From NCBI GenBank assembly GCA_903926465.1, contig CAIYJE010000200.1, forward strand, positions 1 to 64,000: a DNA stretch of 64,000 nt. Direction: 5' to 3'. Origin of the DNA: an uncultured Planctomycetales bacterium (GTDB lineage Bacteria > Planctomycetota > Planctomycetia > Isosphaerales > Isosphaeraceae). Numbering within the stretch: the stretch's first letter is position 1; each line of letters begins with the position of its first letter. Positions 1 to 8,604 of this stretch are shown piece by piece. Below the pieces are notes generated by a model, which was given only the letters and a program-made list of their open reading frames with translations, ran no database searches and was not told the DNA's origin. The position numbers and the translations under genes are program-made.

Positions 1-132
1 CTGATGAGCGTCTTCCGGACTCTGAAACAGAGGGGCCATAACCCAGTATCCGCCGTGACGAATGCTGTTCGCGAGTACCTCAAGACCGGCCAACTCCCGC
101 CGCTTCCAGGATCAAGCACTGCATTCGGCTGA
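1..132 (+). CDS. IS66-family transposase, C-terminal fragment (cut by window edge)
   Basis: The first 43 codons are open in frame 1 and end in TGA at 130-132. The peptide has the pattern seen at the C-terminus of IS66 TnpC-type DDE transposases: a segment like SVFRTLKQRGHNP, then an amphipathic helix (VREYLKTGQL) and the terminal LPPLP motif. In the family this region is the end of the transposase that moves the element by DDE chemistry. Nothing upstream is visible, so it is unknown whether the gene is intact. It sits next to a polysaccharide-gene block that looks unlike the rest of the window, consistent with a mobile boundary. Family assignment rests on the short motif only. Confidence 0.6.
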   Translation: MMSVFRTLKQRGHNPVSAVTNAVREYLKTGQLPPLPGSSTAFG

Positions 133-200
133 ATGGTTACGCAACTCGTTCATTTTCATTCACATGCGGCGATGTCGCCTTGACCGGAACCGGTAGTTAC
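133..200 (+). mobile_element. Possible right end of an IS66-like element
   Basis: Downstream of the transposase stop the sequence reaches CGGTAGTTAC at 191-200. Its reverse complement begins GTAACTACCG. IS66-family terminal repeats commonly begin with GTAA, so 200 is a candidate outer edge of the element, which would place the 8-bp target duplication at 201-208 (ACCCTAAT). The other end lies outside the window, so neither the repeat pairing nor the duplication can be verified. Confidence 0.3.
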
Positions 201-410
201 ACCCTAATGATTCTGTAGAAAATGCTCAGGCTCAACCCATTTGAGTCGACGGTCGTCGAGTGAAGCGATTTTGCATTGCATGTCCTTCCTATCCTTGATC
301 ATTATTTGCGCCCGATCAAGGCTTTGGAATAGGCTCTTGGAGTTGTTATCGTGAATGATGGTATCTCACATGAGTTCTCCACGTTTTAAGTGTTAGCAAG
401 AGTCATTCCC

Positions 411-605
411 ATGCTTGCAAAATTTCGTGACAGTCTGTTAGCGACTTATTTGAGATCACCATAGCATCCAACAAAATATAGAGTTGTACAGTTCTTAGGG
501 AATCATGTCTTTCCAGAGAAGGGCATATTAACCACCGTTCATGCAGATCTAAAACTCAATCTTCATCCACGTGATTGGATCGAGTACACACTCTTAACTG
601 GAAAG
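411..605 (+). pseudogene. 5' part of the FkbM gene, separated by an in-frame TAG
   Basis: An ATG at 411 opens the same frame as the methyltransferase at 606. It reads MLAKFRDSLLATYLRSP, meets TAG at 462-464, then continues without a stop through HPTKYRVVQFLGNHVFPEKG and the DWIEYTLLTGKMYEPLTLDF region into the methyltransferase. The post-stop part has the typical look of the N-terminal region of FkbM proteins (aromatic/hydrophobic strand before the 'YEP' segment). No ATG, GTG or TTG exists in frame between 465 and 605. The natural gene was therefore probably 411-1253 (280 aa), and one amber codon now interrupts it. Read-through or a sequencing error are alternatives. Confidence 0.6.
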
Positions 606-1253
606 ATGTATGAGCCTTTGACTCTAGACTTTCTGACTAAAAACTTAGCTCCTGGCGACATCGCGGTTTTAGCCGGTGTAAACTTTGGGCAGCACGTTGC
701 AGTGGCAGCCCGCGCGATTGGTGATTCAGGATTAGTACTCGGTATCGAACCGCAGCCTTCAGCCTTATTACGAGCCAGTGCCAATCTAGCCAATAATGGC
801 CTTAGTCATCGCGTTAATCTGATTTCGGCGGCACTCGGAGAGAAAGAGGGTTTCATTAAAATGAGTTGGTCTGACCCACGTAATTCAGGGGCAGCCAGTC
901 TACTCGATGAAGGGGCCGGCATTAATGTTCAAGTTGTTCGTCTAGACAGTATTTTTTCGACGTTTTGCGATAAGCCTCCCCGGCTACTCTTATTAGACAT
1001 ACAAGGATTTGAAGGGTATGCCCTGGCTGGCATGAGTGGTCAAACATTGCCCAGTATCATTGTTCTTGAGATTGACCCTACGTTTGTTACTCGTGCGAAC
1101 ACGACTGTGTCTGCTTTATTAGAGCTTCTAAAGAGTAAAGGATATTTGCTTCACACCCTTAAAGGGGACAGAGTTGTAAACGACCAAACACAACTCGTCG
1201 AAGCAAATGTTGTAGGAGTGCTCCCTGACACATCCATCTCTTGGTCTGCCTGA
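606..1253 (+). CDS. FkbM-family SAM-dependent methyltransferase (5'-truncated by upstream TAG)
   Basis: The 215-residue frame has the FkbM layout: a motif-I-like strand (VLAGVNFGQHVAVAARAIG, where the acidic residue usual in DxGANxG is absent), a GIEPQPSALLRASANLANNG motif-II region, a middle strand NLISAALG, VVRLDSIF, and the family-typical LLLLDIQGFEGYAL block, ending with VLEIDPTF. FkbM enzymes O-methylate sugars or secondary metabolites. Next to two glycosyltransferases and an acyltransferase it probably modified a surface glycan. ATG 606 is the first start after the TAG at 462, but it cuts off about 60 residues of the fold's N-terminus and lacks a clear ribosome binding site, so activity is doubtful. 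Codon use is AT-richer than in the genes after 6 kb. Confidence 0.75.
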   Translation: MYEPLTLDFLTKNLAPGDIAVLAGVNFGQHVAVAARAIGDSGLVLGIEPQPSALLRASANLANNGLSHRVNLISAALGEKEGFIKMSWSDPRNSGAASLLDEGAGINVQVVRLDSIFSTFCDKPPRLLLLDIQGFEGYALAGMSGQTLPSIIVLEIDPTFVTRANTTVSALLELLKSKGYLLHTLKGDRVVNDQTQLVEANVVGVLPDTSISWSA

Positions 1254-2303
1254 ATTCAAGTTTTGCCAATTTCCCTCCTCAACCTGGCGGCGGGTCGCTC
1301 GATAGTTAGATCGTGTAATCGAGCTAAATTGGCTATCTGGTCGGGCGTATCGGGTAGCTTTGAACTGATACCCGGGGGCGTCCGGCCTTGCAAACAACGA
1401 GAATTCTAGAACAACGGGAGCCTAGCGGCGTTGGCTTAAAAATTGGATTCATCTTGCAAGTAACGCCGGTGAACACACGGCGGCCATTCAGATGAGCAAG
1501 GTTCAAGATTGCAAACACTTCAGCCCAAGCCGATTGACTACATGGGGCAATATTTTTAACCGAGGCAGCATGCATTCGGTTAGCCGAATTGCGAAACGAG
1601 TTCCGTATGCATGCAAGCCGCCTAAACCATCCGCAAGCGTGACAGACAAATTCCGCGCGTCAGGTGCAGCCTATACGCCTTGTTTGCAGGCCTTGGCAAA
1701 CGGCTCTCAAAAAACCTGAGATACCACCGCAGGCGAAAGCTCACCGGTCTACCGCAGCACTCTGATATGGCTGATTTTTAATCCTTTCACTGGAGACCAA
1801 ATACGCTTTACTTACGCTGCCCGGTTGTTTAGGGTCTAAATCCAACCAAGAAAAACCCTAAAACTAAGCTAAGGGCTGAGAATCCTCAGCCAGGACAGCT
1901 TCTAGTAACTCCTGAGCAGACGCATGAATGATGTGGCTCGCCAGAAACTTAGGTCTGAAGACGAACGATGGACCAAGATTTCTGCCATCAATGTGACCAG
2001 TTGGAACTCAGAAAGCCGAGCGATTATCCGAGGCCATCACCTGAGTCCTGACTGCATCCTGAAAGCGACCTACAGCGAACTCCAAACCTAGCAAGTTTGG
2101 TTCCAACCCGCTGCGGTTTGCCTATTATGGCCTGCCGCCGCCCTGAATTCGCGGAGATAAAGCCTGTTTTTTGCTTGTGTGTTTTTGTAGAATATATAAA
2201 TTCACATTCCTGACGACAGGCATGACAGTAGTGCCAACCGTTCGACAAGATTTGCGTCCCAGCGAATGCGATTGATGGGCGTTATCGTTTGGAGCGATTT
2301 TCG
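1254..2303. other. 1-kb region without a convincing gene
   Basis: No frame here gives a recognisable protein. The longest frames on both strands are short, rich in Cys/Ser/Arg and start at poor positions. A 55-codon frame at 1924-2091 (+), beginning MNDVARQKLRSEDERWTK, has the composition of a real peptide but no ribosome binding site or family I know. The spacer lies between an interrupted gene and the glycosyltransferases, so it may hold decayed coding sequence. The promoter of the glycosyltransferase genes should lie in its last 200 bases, but I cannot pick out a clear -35/-10 pair. Confidence 0.4.
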
Positions 2304-3104
2304 ATGTCCAGAGCTACTGTGTGTGCTGTTTTCTCTGCCAAAAATGTTGCAGAATTTGTACGTCCAACACTGGATTCGCTGGCATTCTGCGACGAAGTCA
2401 TTGTGGTTGATATGTTTTCAACCGATAAGACTCGAGAAGTGTGCGAGTCTTACCCGAATGTCAAATTCTTTCAGCGACAAGATTATATCTATGGCAATTT
2501 CAATTATGGACTAGACCAATCAACAAGTGAATGGATCATCAGAATTGATAGCGATGAGGTTATCACTCAGGACCTGCGTGAATCGATCCTGGAAGTGCTC
2601 TCAAATCCGAATCCAGAATTCAATAATTACTCGGCTTTTTGCCATCTCTATTATTTTGGAATGAGACTCCATAACGCCTGGGGTAACAAGTGGAGAACCA
2701 TGCTCTTCAAGAAGGGAACAGCACGGTACGCTGTCCAGTCTGAGCATGAAGACCTGACGCTCACGGGCCCCTCAGGCCAATTACGTGGACACTATGATCA
2801 CTTCACCAGCCCCACAATCCATGACTGGATCTCAAAATCCAGTTATTACATGGAAAAAGATGTAGAACGCCTGCCCCTCACAGCCCCAATGCCTCCCAGG
2901 AAAGTGTTGATCACCATGGCGCGGCGGTTTCGTGGTGCTTACTGGGGCAAAGGGAAACTGAAAAACGATGGGTATCTAGGATTTGTTGTGGCACTTTGGG
3001 CAGCGTGCTCCCTTGCAATTACGCAATTAATGATCTGGGAGAAATACGAAAAGGCCCGCCTGAAAGCAGCCGGTAAATTCCCGGATCATCCCAGGGCAGG
3101 CTAA
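2304..3104 (+). CDS. Family 2 glycosyltransferase (WaaE/KdtX-like)
   Basis: This is a 266-residue GT2 protein. The N-terminal Rossmann-type strand (ATVCAVFSAKNVAEFVRPTLDS) is followed by EVIVVDMFSTDKT and by IRIDSDEVI, which supplies the DxD-type metal/nucleotide-sugar motif. The short layout with a FCHLYYFG / HNAWGNKW middle and a HYDHFTSPTIHDWI segment resembles the WaaE/KdtX subgroup that adds single sugars to lipopolysaccharide core or capsule. A hydrophobic C-terminal stretch (FVVALWAACSLAITQLMIW) may anchor it to the membrane. ATG 2304 is chosen because GGAG at 2291-2294 lies 9 bases upstream; an in-frame TTG at 2289 would remove that spacing. It is 77 bases before the GT4 gene, so the two are probably cotranscribed. 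Confidence 0.85.
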   Translation: MSRATVCAVFSAKNVAEFVRPTLDSLAFCDEVIVVDMFSTDKTREVCESYPNVKFFQRQDYIYGNFNYGLDQSTSEWIIRIDSDEVITQDLRESILEVLSNPNPEFNNYSAFCHLYYFGMRLHNAWGNKWRTMLFKKGTARYAVQSEHEDLTLTGPSGQLRGHYDHFTSPTIHDWISKSSYYMEKDVERLPLTAPMPPRKVLITMARRFRGAYWGKGKLKNDGYLGFVVALWAACSLAITQLMIWEKYEKARLKAAGKFPDHPRAG

Positions 3105-3181
3105 AACGTTTTTTAGGAAGAGTTCCAGGAGGCTCGTTCCTGTCACTCCTTGGATCGTCGCTTTGGCTGAAAGGTTTACTC

Positions 3182-4252
3182 ATGAAGGTCATCCATGTCT
3201 CCCCTGCTTCGTTCGGAGCCAAGGGGCTTTTTGGTGGCGGTGAGCGCTATCCCCTGGAACTTGCGCGCCACATGGCAAAGGTGACCCCTACACGGTTGGT
3301 AACCTTTGGAGACGAGTCGGTCAAAGAACGTCACGGTGAGCTCGAAGTCATTTCGATTGGCAAACCCTGGCATGTCCGAGGTCAGAGTTATAATCCGTTC
3401 CATCCGGCATTGCTCAAAGAGCTTCTGTGGGCCGATGTTGTTCACTGCCATCAGCGGTGCGTACTGGCAAGCAGTCTGTCTGCAGCGTTTTGTCGACTTA
3501 CACGCCGAAAAGTTTTTGTGAGTGACCTGGGCGGCGGTGGCTGGGATATTTCCGCCTATATCAATACAAATTCCTGGTACTACAAGCATTTACATATTAG
3601 CAACTACAGCCGTACGGTTTATGGCCAGGCCGGCTTGGATCGCTCTGAGGTCATTTATGGCGGAGTGGACACCGAGCGGTTTTCACCTACTGAAACCGTG
3701 CCGAAAGAACCATTGGTTGTCTATGTTGGCCGTATTCTGCCCCATAAGGGCATCAATTATCTGGTCGACGCCATTCCCGAAGGTCTAACGCTGGAGATTA
3801 TCGGGAAGCCGTATGATCTCGAATTCTTCAATGACCTGCAGGAATCTGCCAAGGGTAAACCGGTCCTGTTTCGGACCAACTGTGACGATCAAGAGATCAT
3901 TCGTGCCTACCGCAGGGCCGCGTGCGTCGTACTTCCAAGTGTTTATAAAACACTTTACGGTAAAGAGACCAAGGTGCCAGAACTCCTCGGACAGACTCTG
4001 CTGGAGGGAATGGCCTGCGGTACGGCCGCCATTTGCACCGATGTCGCCAGTATGCCTGAAGTTGTTGTAGACGATGTTACGGGGTTTGTGGTCCCTCCGA
4101 ATGATTCCGAGACCCTACGGGAAAGGCTGTTGGTGCTTCGAGACAATCCCGGCCGGGCGATTGAAATGGGCAAGATGGGGCGTGAGCGAGTTCTTGAGAA
4201 ATTCACCTGGCCGGCAACGGTCGAGAATTGTCTGCGTGCCTACAACTCCTAA
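3182..4252 (+). CDS. Family 4 glycosyltransferase (GT-B fold)
   Basis: A 356-residue GT-B glycosyltransferase. The N-terminal glycine-rich loop (SFGAKGLFGGGERY), the ADVVHCHQR acceptor-domain strand, LVVYVGRILPHKGINYLVDAI at the start of the C-terminal Rossmann domain, and the GQTLLEGMACGTAAICTDVASMPEVV block carrying the E(x7)E nucleotide-binding motif are all present in order. Family members transfer a sugar from a nucleotide donor with retention, here presumably to a growing polysaccharide or glycolipid at the cytoplasmic membrane. It starts at ATG 3182 and is followed within 80 bases by a membrane acyltransferase, making a GT2-GT4-acyltransferase unit. Acceptor and donor cannot be read from the sequence. 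Confidence 0.88.
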   Translation: MKVIHVSPASFGAKGLFGGGERYPLELARHMAKVTPTRLVTFGDESVKERHGELEVISIGKPWHVRGQSYNPFHPALLKELLWADVVHCHQRCVLASSLSAAFCRLTRRKVFVSDLGGGGWDISAYINTNSWYYKHLHISNYSRTVYGQAGLDRSEVIYGGVDTERFSPTETVPKEPLVVYVGRILPHKGINYLVDAIPEGLTLEIIGKPYDLEFFNDLQESAKGKPVLFRTNCDDQEIIRAYRRAACVVLPSVYKTLYGKETKVPELLGQTLLEGMACGTAAICTDVASMPEVVVDDVTGFVVPPNDSETLRERLLVLRDNPGRAIEMGKMGRERVLEKFTWPATVENCLRAYNS

Positions 4253-4329
4253 AATTTCGCAATTTACAGATCTTCCTCTGTCTGTGATGGTCCTTGCAAA
4301 CTCAGCGGGATCACTCCAAGTTTAATCTC

Positions 4330-5463
4330 ATGCGCATTCGCTTTTTGGACTATCTGCGTGGAATCGCGGTATTGCTCGTTTTTGGACGACACTTCGATCC
4401 GATTCCGACAGACCTTGGCTGGTTCAACTCTCCGTTCTGGTTGTGGAATGACTGGGGCTGGTTTGGTGTCGATCTGTTCTTCGTGTTAAGCGGATTCCTG
4501 GTGTCCGGCTTACTCATGAAGGAATTTAAATCCTCAGGTCAGGTGAAGGTCAAACGCTTTCTGATTCGGCGGGGTTTCAAAATTTATCCTGCATTTTATG
4601 TACTTCTCTTGATCACGGCACTGCTTCCAATCGGAAAACGACCCAGTCAGTATCCGTTGGCCTACCTTTGTGAATTGCTTTATCTTCAAAATTATGGACC
4701 AGGTATTTGGGCACACACATGGACACTGGCTGTTGAGGAACATTTCTATCTGGTCCTGAGCTTCTTTACGTTTTGCGCCATGAAGTACAAAGCCCTCAGG
4801 CAACCCCAGTTACTTTTACGTTTAGCGCTCACAGCGATTGGGTTAATCCTCGTAATGCGCATCGTTACCTGGGTGATTGTTGATGGTAACTTGCGCTATT
4901 TTGGCGCTTCTCATCTTCGTTTTGATGCATTCATCTGGGGGGTGATGCTCGCTTATTTTTATCACTTCAGAAATGAGCAGTTCATGGGATGGTTCGGTAC
5001 GAAACCGAATCTCCTGCTCATTGGTGCTTTCGCCTTGCTTGTACCAGTCTTGCTCCTCTCCGAGAACCATCCCTTTGTTTACACCTTGGGCCTGACTTGC
5101 TTGCATCTGAGCTTTGCGATCTTCATCGGGGTCCTGCTCGCCAAGAAACCTGGGAACTCCTCGGGATCCTCTGCCGCATCGCTCCTACTGGCCCCGCTGG
5201 CCTTTGTTGGTTTTTACTCATACTCCATCTATCTGTGGCATATGCCGGTCAGGCGTATATTGCCCGTCGTTCTGGAGCGATACACCCGGCTATCCCTGAC
5301 AGGGCTCCAACTTCTGAGCTTGTATATGATTTTGAGCGTGGTTATCGGCTATGTGATGGCCCGACTGGTCGAGATTCCCATGCTCGCAATTCGCGATAAA
5401 TACTTCCCCTCACAATCCGTTCCGCTCCGGGTTACGGCCGATCAGCCTTCCGGTCAGCTCTAG
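4330..5463 (+). CDS. Acyltransferase 3 family membrane protein (OafA/YrhL-like)
   Basis: A 377-residue multi-spanning protein starting RIRFLDYLRGIAVLLVFGRHF, the family-defining first helix with the catalytic-type His after the R-x10-H pattern. It continues with FGVDLFFVLSGFLVSGLL, the RRGFKIYPAFYVLLL helix and WTLAVEEHFYLVLSF. About ten hydrophobic helices follow, the last before a short polar tail. These proteins O-acylate (often O-acetylate) sugars of lipopolysaccharide or exopolysaccharide. ATG 4330 gives the canonical N-terminus; an in-frame TTG at 4294 would add 12 polar residues and is unlikely. It closes the polysaccharide gene group, so it probably decorates the glycan built by the two glycosyltransferases. 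Confidence 0.88.
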   Translation: MRIRFLDYLRGIAVLLVFGRHFDPIPTDLGWFNSPFWLWNDWGWFGVDLFFVLSGFLVSGLLMKEFKSSGQVKVKRFLIRRGFKIYPAFYVLLLITALLPIGKRPSQYPLAYLCELLYLQNYGPGIWAHTWTLAVEEHFYLVLSFFTFCAMKYKALRQPQLLLRLALTAIGLILVMRIVTWVIVDGNLRYFGASHLRFDAFIWGVMLAYFYHFRNEQFMGWFGTKPNLLLIGAFALLVPVLLLSENHPFVYTLGLTCLHLSFAIFIGVLLAKKPGNSSGSSAASLLLAPLAFVGFYSYSIYLWHMPVRRILPVVLERYTRLSLTGLQLLSLYMILSVVIGYVMARLVEIPMLAIRDKYFPSQSVPLRVTADQPSGQL

Positions 5464-5928
5464 TGGTTCACGGTTGGTTAAGGCATGCAAGTTCTTGTGG
5501 GAAGCAGGCGTGGTTCAGGATCTCTAGCCCCAACCACGTGCGGATCTGGAGATTCAAGCCTTGCCCTCCTGGAGACATTCCTTCGAGGTACGCACGGTGG
5601 TACTGGCAACCGCAGATCATTCCGCGTGTCGCTTGATTGAGGTTGTGGCTCCCAGATCACCGAATGAGGAAATCCCGTGCGGATTCATGGGCTTTTCTTG
5701 GACGCAGATGGCTCCAGCCTGTAAAGTTGGTCGTATCATTAGATTTTACCACGATCAGATTCGACTTTGCCTGTCATCTGATCATTGCAACTCCCCACCT
5801 TGGTTGTGTGAAACCGCTTGCGTTACGGGGCCGATCCGGTTGCTGTTTCTTGCCAGACGGCGTGCTTGGCCGGTCTGTAAAATCTTTTGAGTTTGTGGAC
5901 AGGCGTCGTGAGTTGATAAGGGACGACG
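5464..5928. other. Intergenic region upstream of the PAS kinase
   Basis: There is no supported gene in these 465 bases; overlapping short frames exist but have no family signature. It also marks the change from the AT-richer polysaccharide block to GC-rich DNA. A TGTAAAAT stretch near 5876-5883 could serve as a -10 element for the kinase, but no matching -35 stands out. Confidence 0.4.
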
Positions 5929-7941
5929 ATGAGTGGTGACCGCAACCTCCTATTTGGCGCACTGGCAATGCAGGCCGGGCTACTTTCGGCCGACCAGTTT
6001 GCCGAAGCCTGTTCGATCTGGGCGGCTCACAACGTCGGGTCTCTTGCCAGTATTCTGTGCGATCAGGGCTGGCTGGTCGAGCAAGACGTGGCGCACGTGG
6101 AATATCTGGTGGAGCGAACTCTCACCAGGGCCGAAGGGGATCTCAAAGCGAGCTTTGCAGGGCTTTCCGGGGAGATTCTTGGTGTCTTGGCCACCGTGGG
6201 CGACGATACCCAGGGACGGCGGACCCAGGCGATCTGCGACTCATCGAGCACCGAGACCGACCTGACTTTTGATCTTTCGCCTCCCAAACATGGCCCGCGT
6301 TATTCCCTGAGTCGCCTGCATGCGGCCGGTGGCATCGGGGAAATCTGGCTGGCGCGTGACATGGATTTGCAACGAAATGTCGCCGTCAAGCGGCTCCATT
6401 CGCACAAATCTCCCTCCGCCAACGCCCGGATGCGGTTCCTGAGAGAAGCCCGCATCACCGGCCAGCTCGACCATCCCGGCGTGGTACCCATTTACGAACT
6501 CTGCCTGGACGAAGTTACGGGCCACCCTTATTACGCCATGCGGTTCCTGCACGGACGAACCCTGACCGTGGCCGTGGAAAAGTACCATGAGGCTCGCAGA
6601 ACACAGGGTAGCGACCCACAGACTTTTGTTGGCCTGCTGAACGCGTTTGCGATTGTGTGTAACACTGTCGCCTTTGCCCACTCCAAGGGAATCATTCATC
6701 GCGACTTGAAGTGCGAAAACGTGATTCTGGGAGATTACGGCGAGGTTGTGGTTATTGACTGGGGGCTAGCCAAAGAGGTTGGCAGCTACGACCTTGATCC
6801 AGCCATGGAGGAAATGCCCTTCGTTACGGATGCGGTCAATCCTCTGGCCACCCTGGCCGGCCATATCCTTGGCTCTCCCGCGTACATGGCTCCAGAGCAG
6901 GCAACCGGCCGGATGGACCTGATCGGTCCGCAAACCGACGTCTATGGTCTCTGCGCCATGCTTTATGAAATCCTTTGCGGCCGCCCCCCTTTTGTAGGCA
7001 CCCAGACTCAGGATGTGCTGTTCCAGGTCCGTGAAACCGTACCTGTGAAGCCCAGTGAGATCGCGCCTGGGATTCCGGCGGCCCTTGAACAGATTTGCAT
7101 GCAGGGGTTAGAAAAGGCTCAGGCCAATCGCCCCCAATCGGCCGATTGCCTGGCCCGAGCGATCCTGTCTTGGATCAGCGATCTGGCCGAAAAACGCCAG
7201 GCCGAAGAGGAACGCGAGCGGTTCTTCGCACTCTCGTTTGACTTGCTGGCGATCATCGACCACCAAGGCCAGTTGCGCCAGATGAGCCCTGCCTGGGAAC
7301 GGCTGCTTGGCTACGAGCGTGCGGAGCTTACCGGCCGCCAGTTTGACGAGTTCATCCACCCGGAAGATGTTTCAAACTCGATCCAGGACCTCGGGACGGC
7401 GGCGAACCCAGGCAAAGGCTCCCCACTCAGCTTCGAGTCACGCGTGTTGCATCGTGATGGCTCGCCTCGCTGGTTTTCCTGGCAGGTGACTCCCATCCCT
7501 CAGGAAAAGTGCGTATACGTGGTGGGCCGCGACATCACGGCCCTCAAGAAATCTCAGCAATTGTTTGAGGGCATACTGCAATCGGCCCCAGACGCCATGG
7601 TGCTCCTGAATGAACAGGGGCAAATTGTGATGGTGAACCGCCAGACCGAGCGAATTTTTGGGTACACACCAGGCGAGATGCTGGGCCAGCCCGTTGAGAT
7701 GCTTATCCCCCAGCCATTCCGTGATCAACATCCCACGCTGGTCGCAGGGTTCTTCAAGCACGCCACCACAAGATCGATGGGTTCCGGGCAACCCCTACCC
7801 GGCCTGCGTAATGATGGGCAGATTTTCCAGGCCGATATCTCGCTCAGCCCGATCATCACCGAAAATGGGACCCTCGTTGCAGCCTCCATTCGAGAGATGC
7901 CCGACCGCCCCCCGCATCGGCCACCCACTCAACACGATTGA
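5929..7941 (+). CDS. Soluble Ser/Thr protein kinase with two C-terminal PAS domains
   Basis: A 670-residue Hanks-type kinase. Residues 1-110 form a helical N-terminal region of unknown role. The kinase domain runs from about 125 to 420, with a glycine loop reading AAGGIGEIW, the ATP Lys in VAVKRL (K154), HRDLKCEN (catalytic D259), a DWG in place of DFG (D277), and SPAYMAPEQ. Two PAS domains follow, at about 430-540 (LGYERAELTGRQF, RDITALKK) and 545-655 (SAPDAMVLLNEQGQIVMVN, IFGYTPGEML). No membrane segment is visible, so a cytosolic sensor kinase controlled by PAS ligands or redox state is likely. RBS AGGGACGAC lies just before ATG 5929. PAS domains C-terminal to a Ser/Thr kinase are less usual than PAS-histidine kinases. 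Substrates are unknown. Confidence 0.88.
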   Translation: MSGDRNLLFGALAMQAGLLSADQFAEACSIWAAHNVGSLASILCDQGWLVEQDVAHVEYLVERTLTRAEGDLKASFAGLSGEILGVLATVGDDTQGRRTQAICDSSSTETDLTFDLSPPKHGPRYSLSRLHAAGGIGEIWLARDMDLQRNVAVKRLHSHKSPSANARMRFLREARITGQLDHPGVVPIYELCLDEVTGHPYYAMRFLHGRTLTVAVEKYHEARRTQGSDPQTFVGLLNAFAIVCNTVAFAHSKGIIHRDLKCENVILGDYGEVVVIDWGLAKEVGSYDLDPAMEEMPFVTDAVNPLATLAGHILGSPAYMAPEQATGRMDLIGPQTDVYGLCAMLYEILCGRPPFVGTQTQDVLFQVRETVPVKPSEIAPGIPAALEQICMQGLEKAQANRPQSADCLARAILSWISDLAEKRQAEEERERFFALSFDLLAIIDHQGQLRQMSPAWERLLGYERAELTGRQFDEFIHPEDVSNSIQDLGTAANPGKGSPLSFESRVLHRDGSPRWFSWQVTPIPQEKCVYVVGRDITALKKSQQLFEGILQSAPDAMVLLNEQGQIVMVNRQTERIFGYTPGEMLGQPVEMLIPQPFRDQHPTLVAGFFKHATTRSMGSGQPLPGLRNDGQIFQADISLSPIITENGTLVAASIREMPDRPPHRPPTQHD

Positions 7942-8049
7942 CTGATGATCACGGTGCGTCTCTGACGAAATCCTGAGAAGATCGCTTGAGCGACCGAGAC
8001 TTCGGCTCTTACTCTGCGGCAGTACCGATTCAAGGGAGCATGATCAGCC

Positions 8050-8394
8050 ATGGGTGGATTTGGACTGGTCCTGGCCGCGTTGCTGGTGACCCAATCTGAG
8101 CCATTGGCCGACTCGGGTGCCGCAGTCTTGCCAGCCCCCCTGCCGCCAGCCGCCACGGCTCCACGGGTCGAACCCCAAAATCGGCCGATCGGTTCCGGAC
8201 CTGAGTCTCCCAGGCCAAAACTCCGAACCATCATGCCCATGCAAGTCCCGCTCCCGGCAATCACGCCCACCCGGCTTCCGTTCCAGGGCGCGGGCACGCC
8301 AGCAACGGTCTATCGCCCCCTCCCGTTCTATCATCTGGGGTCCTACGTCAGCCCATTCCGCCCGAGAATTTTTCAGCCAACCGGCGGCCGATAA
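8050..8394 (+). CDS. Small proline-rich exported protein
   Basis: A 114-residue frame with a short hydrophobic start (GGFGLVLAALLVTQS), then a chain very rich in Pro, Arg and small residues, with repeated short Pro clusters (LPAPLPPAATAPR, PLPAITPTRLP). It has no recognisable domain. ATG 8050 has GGGAGC about 11 bases upstream. The N-terminus could be a weak signal peptide, which would put the Pro-rich part in the periplasm or at the surface. It lies 108 bases after the kinase and could be cotranscribed with it. It could also be a chance open frame in GC-rich DNA; the reading direction and RBS argue for a gene. Confidence 0.45.
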   Translation: MGGFGLVLAALLVTQSEPLADSGAAVLPAPLPPAATAPRVEPQNRPIGSGPESPRPKLRTIMPMQVPLPAITPTRLPFQGAGTPATVYRPLPFYHLGSYVSPFRPRIFQPTGGR

Positions 8395-8501
8395 TTTGGA
8401 GAGCCTTCACCGGTTCCAGTGACCACCGCGGCCTCGATCCCAAAAAAATCTGACGAGATCGGCCGGTATGAACTTTTTGACTCACGCGGACTACTGATTT
8501 C

Positions 8502-8530
8502 TTGACAGCCTCTTGCTAACCCGTTGTGAT
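8502..8530 (+). promoter_or_regulatory. Candidate sigma-70-type promoter for the ECF sigma gene
   Basis: A perfect TTGACA at 8502-8507 is followed after 17 bases by TGTGAT at 8525-8530 (4 of 6 matches to TATAAT). It lies 75 bases before the chosen start of the sigma-factor gene. Planctomycete promoter rules are poorly defined, so this is a pattern match only. Confidence 0.4.
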
Positions 8531-8604
8531 TAAGCTTACTCATCCTGAAGCGGTTGGTAATCGCGATCCACTCGACCGTATGTAGCACAAAGAGCCCGCA
8601 CCTC

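Noticed and set aside
5526-5545. CACGTG at about 5537 and similar words at 571, 10643, 12927, 18691, 25641, 36101, 37926, 38476 and 49446
   Set aside because: The core is there but the flanking GTTY/RAAC half-sites are not, so these are not counted as parS.
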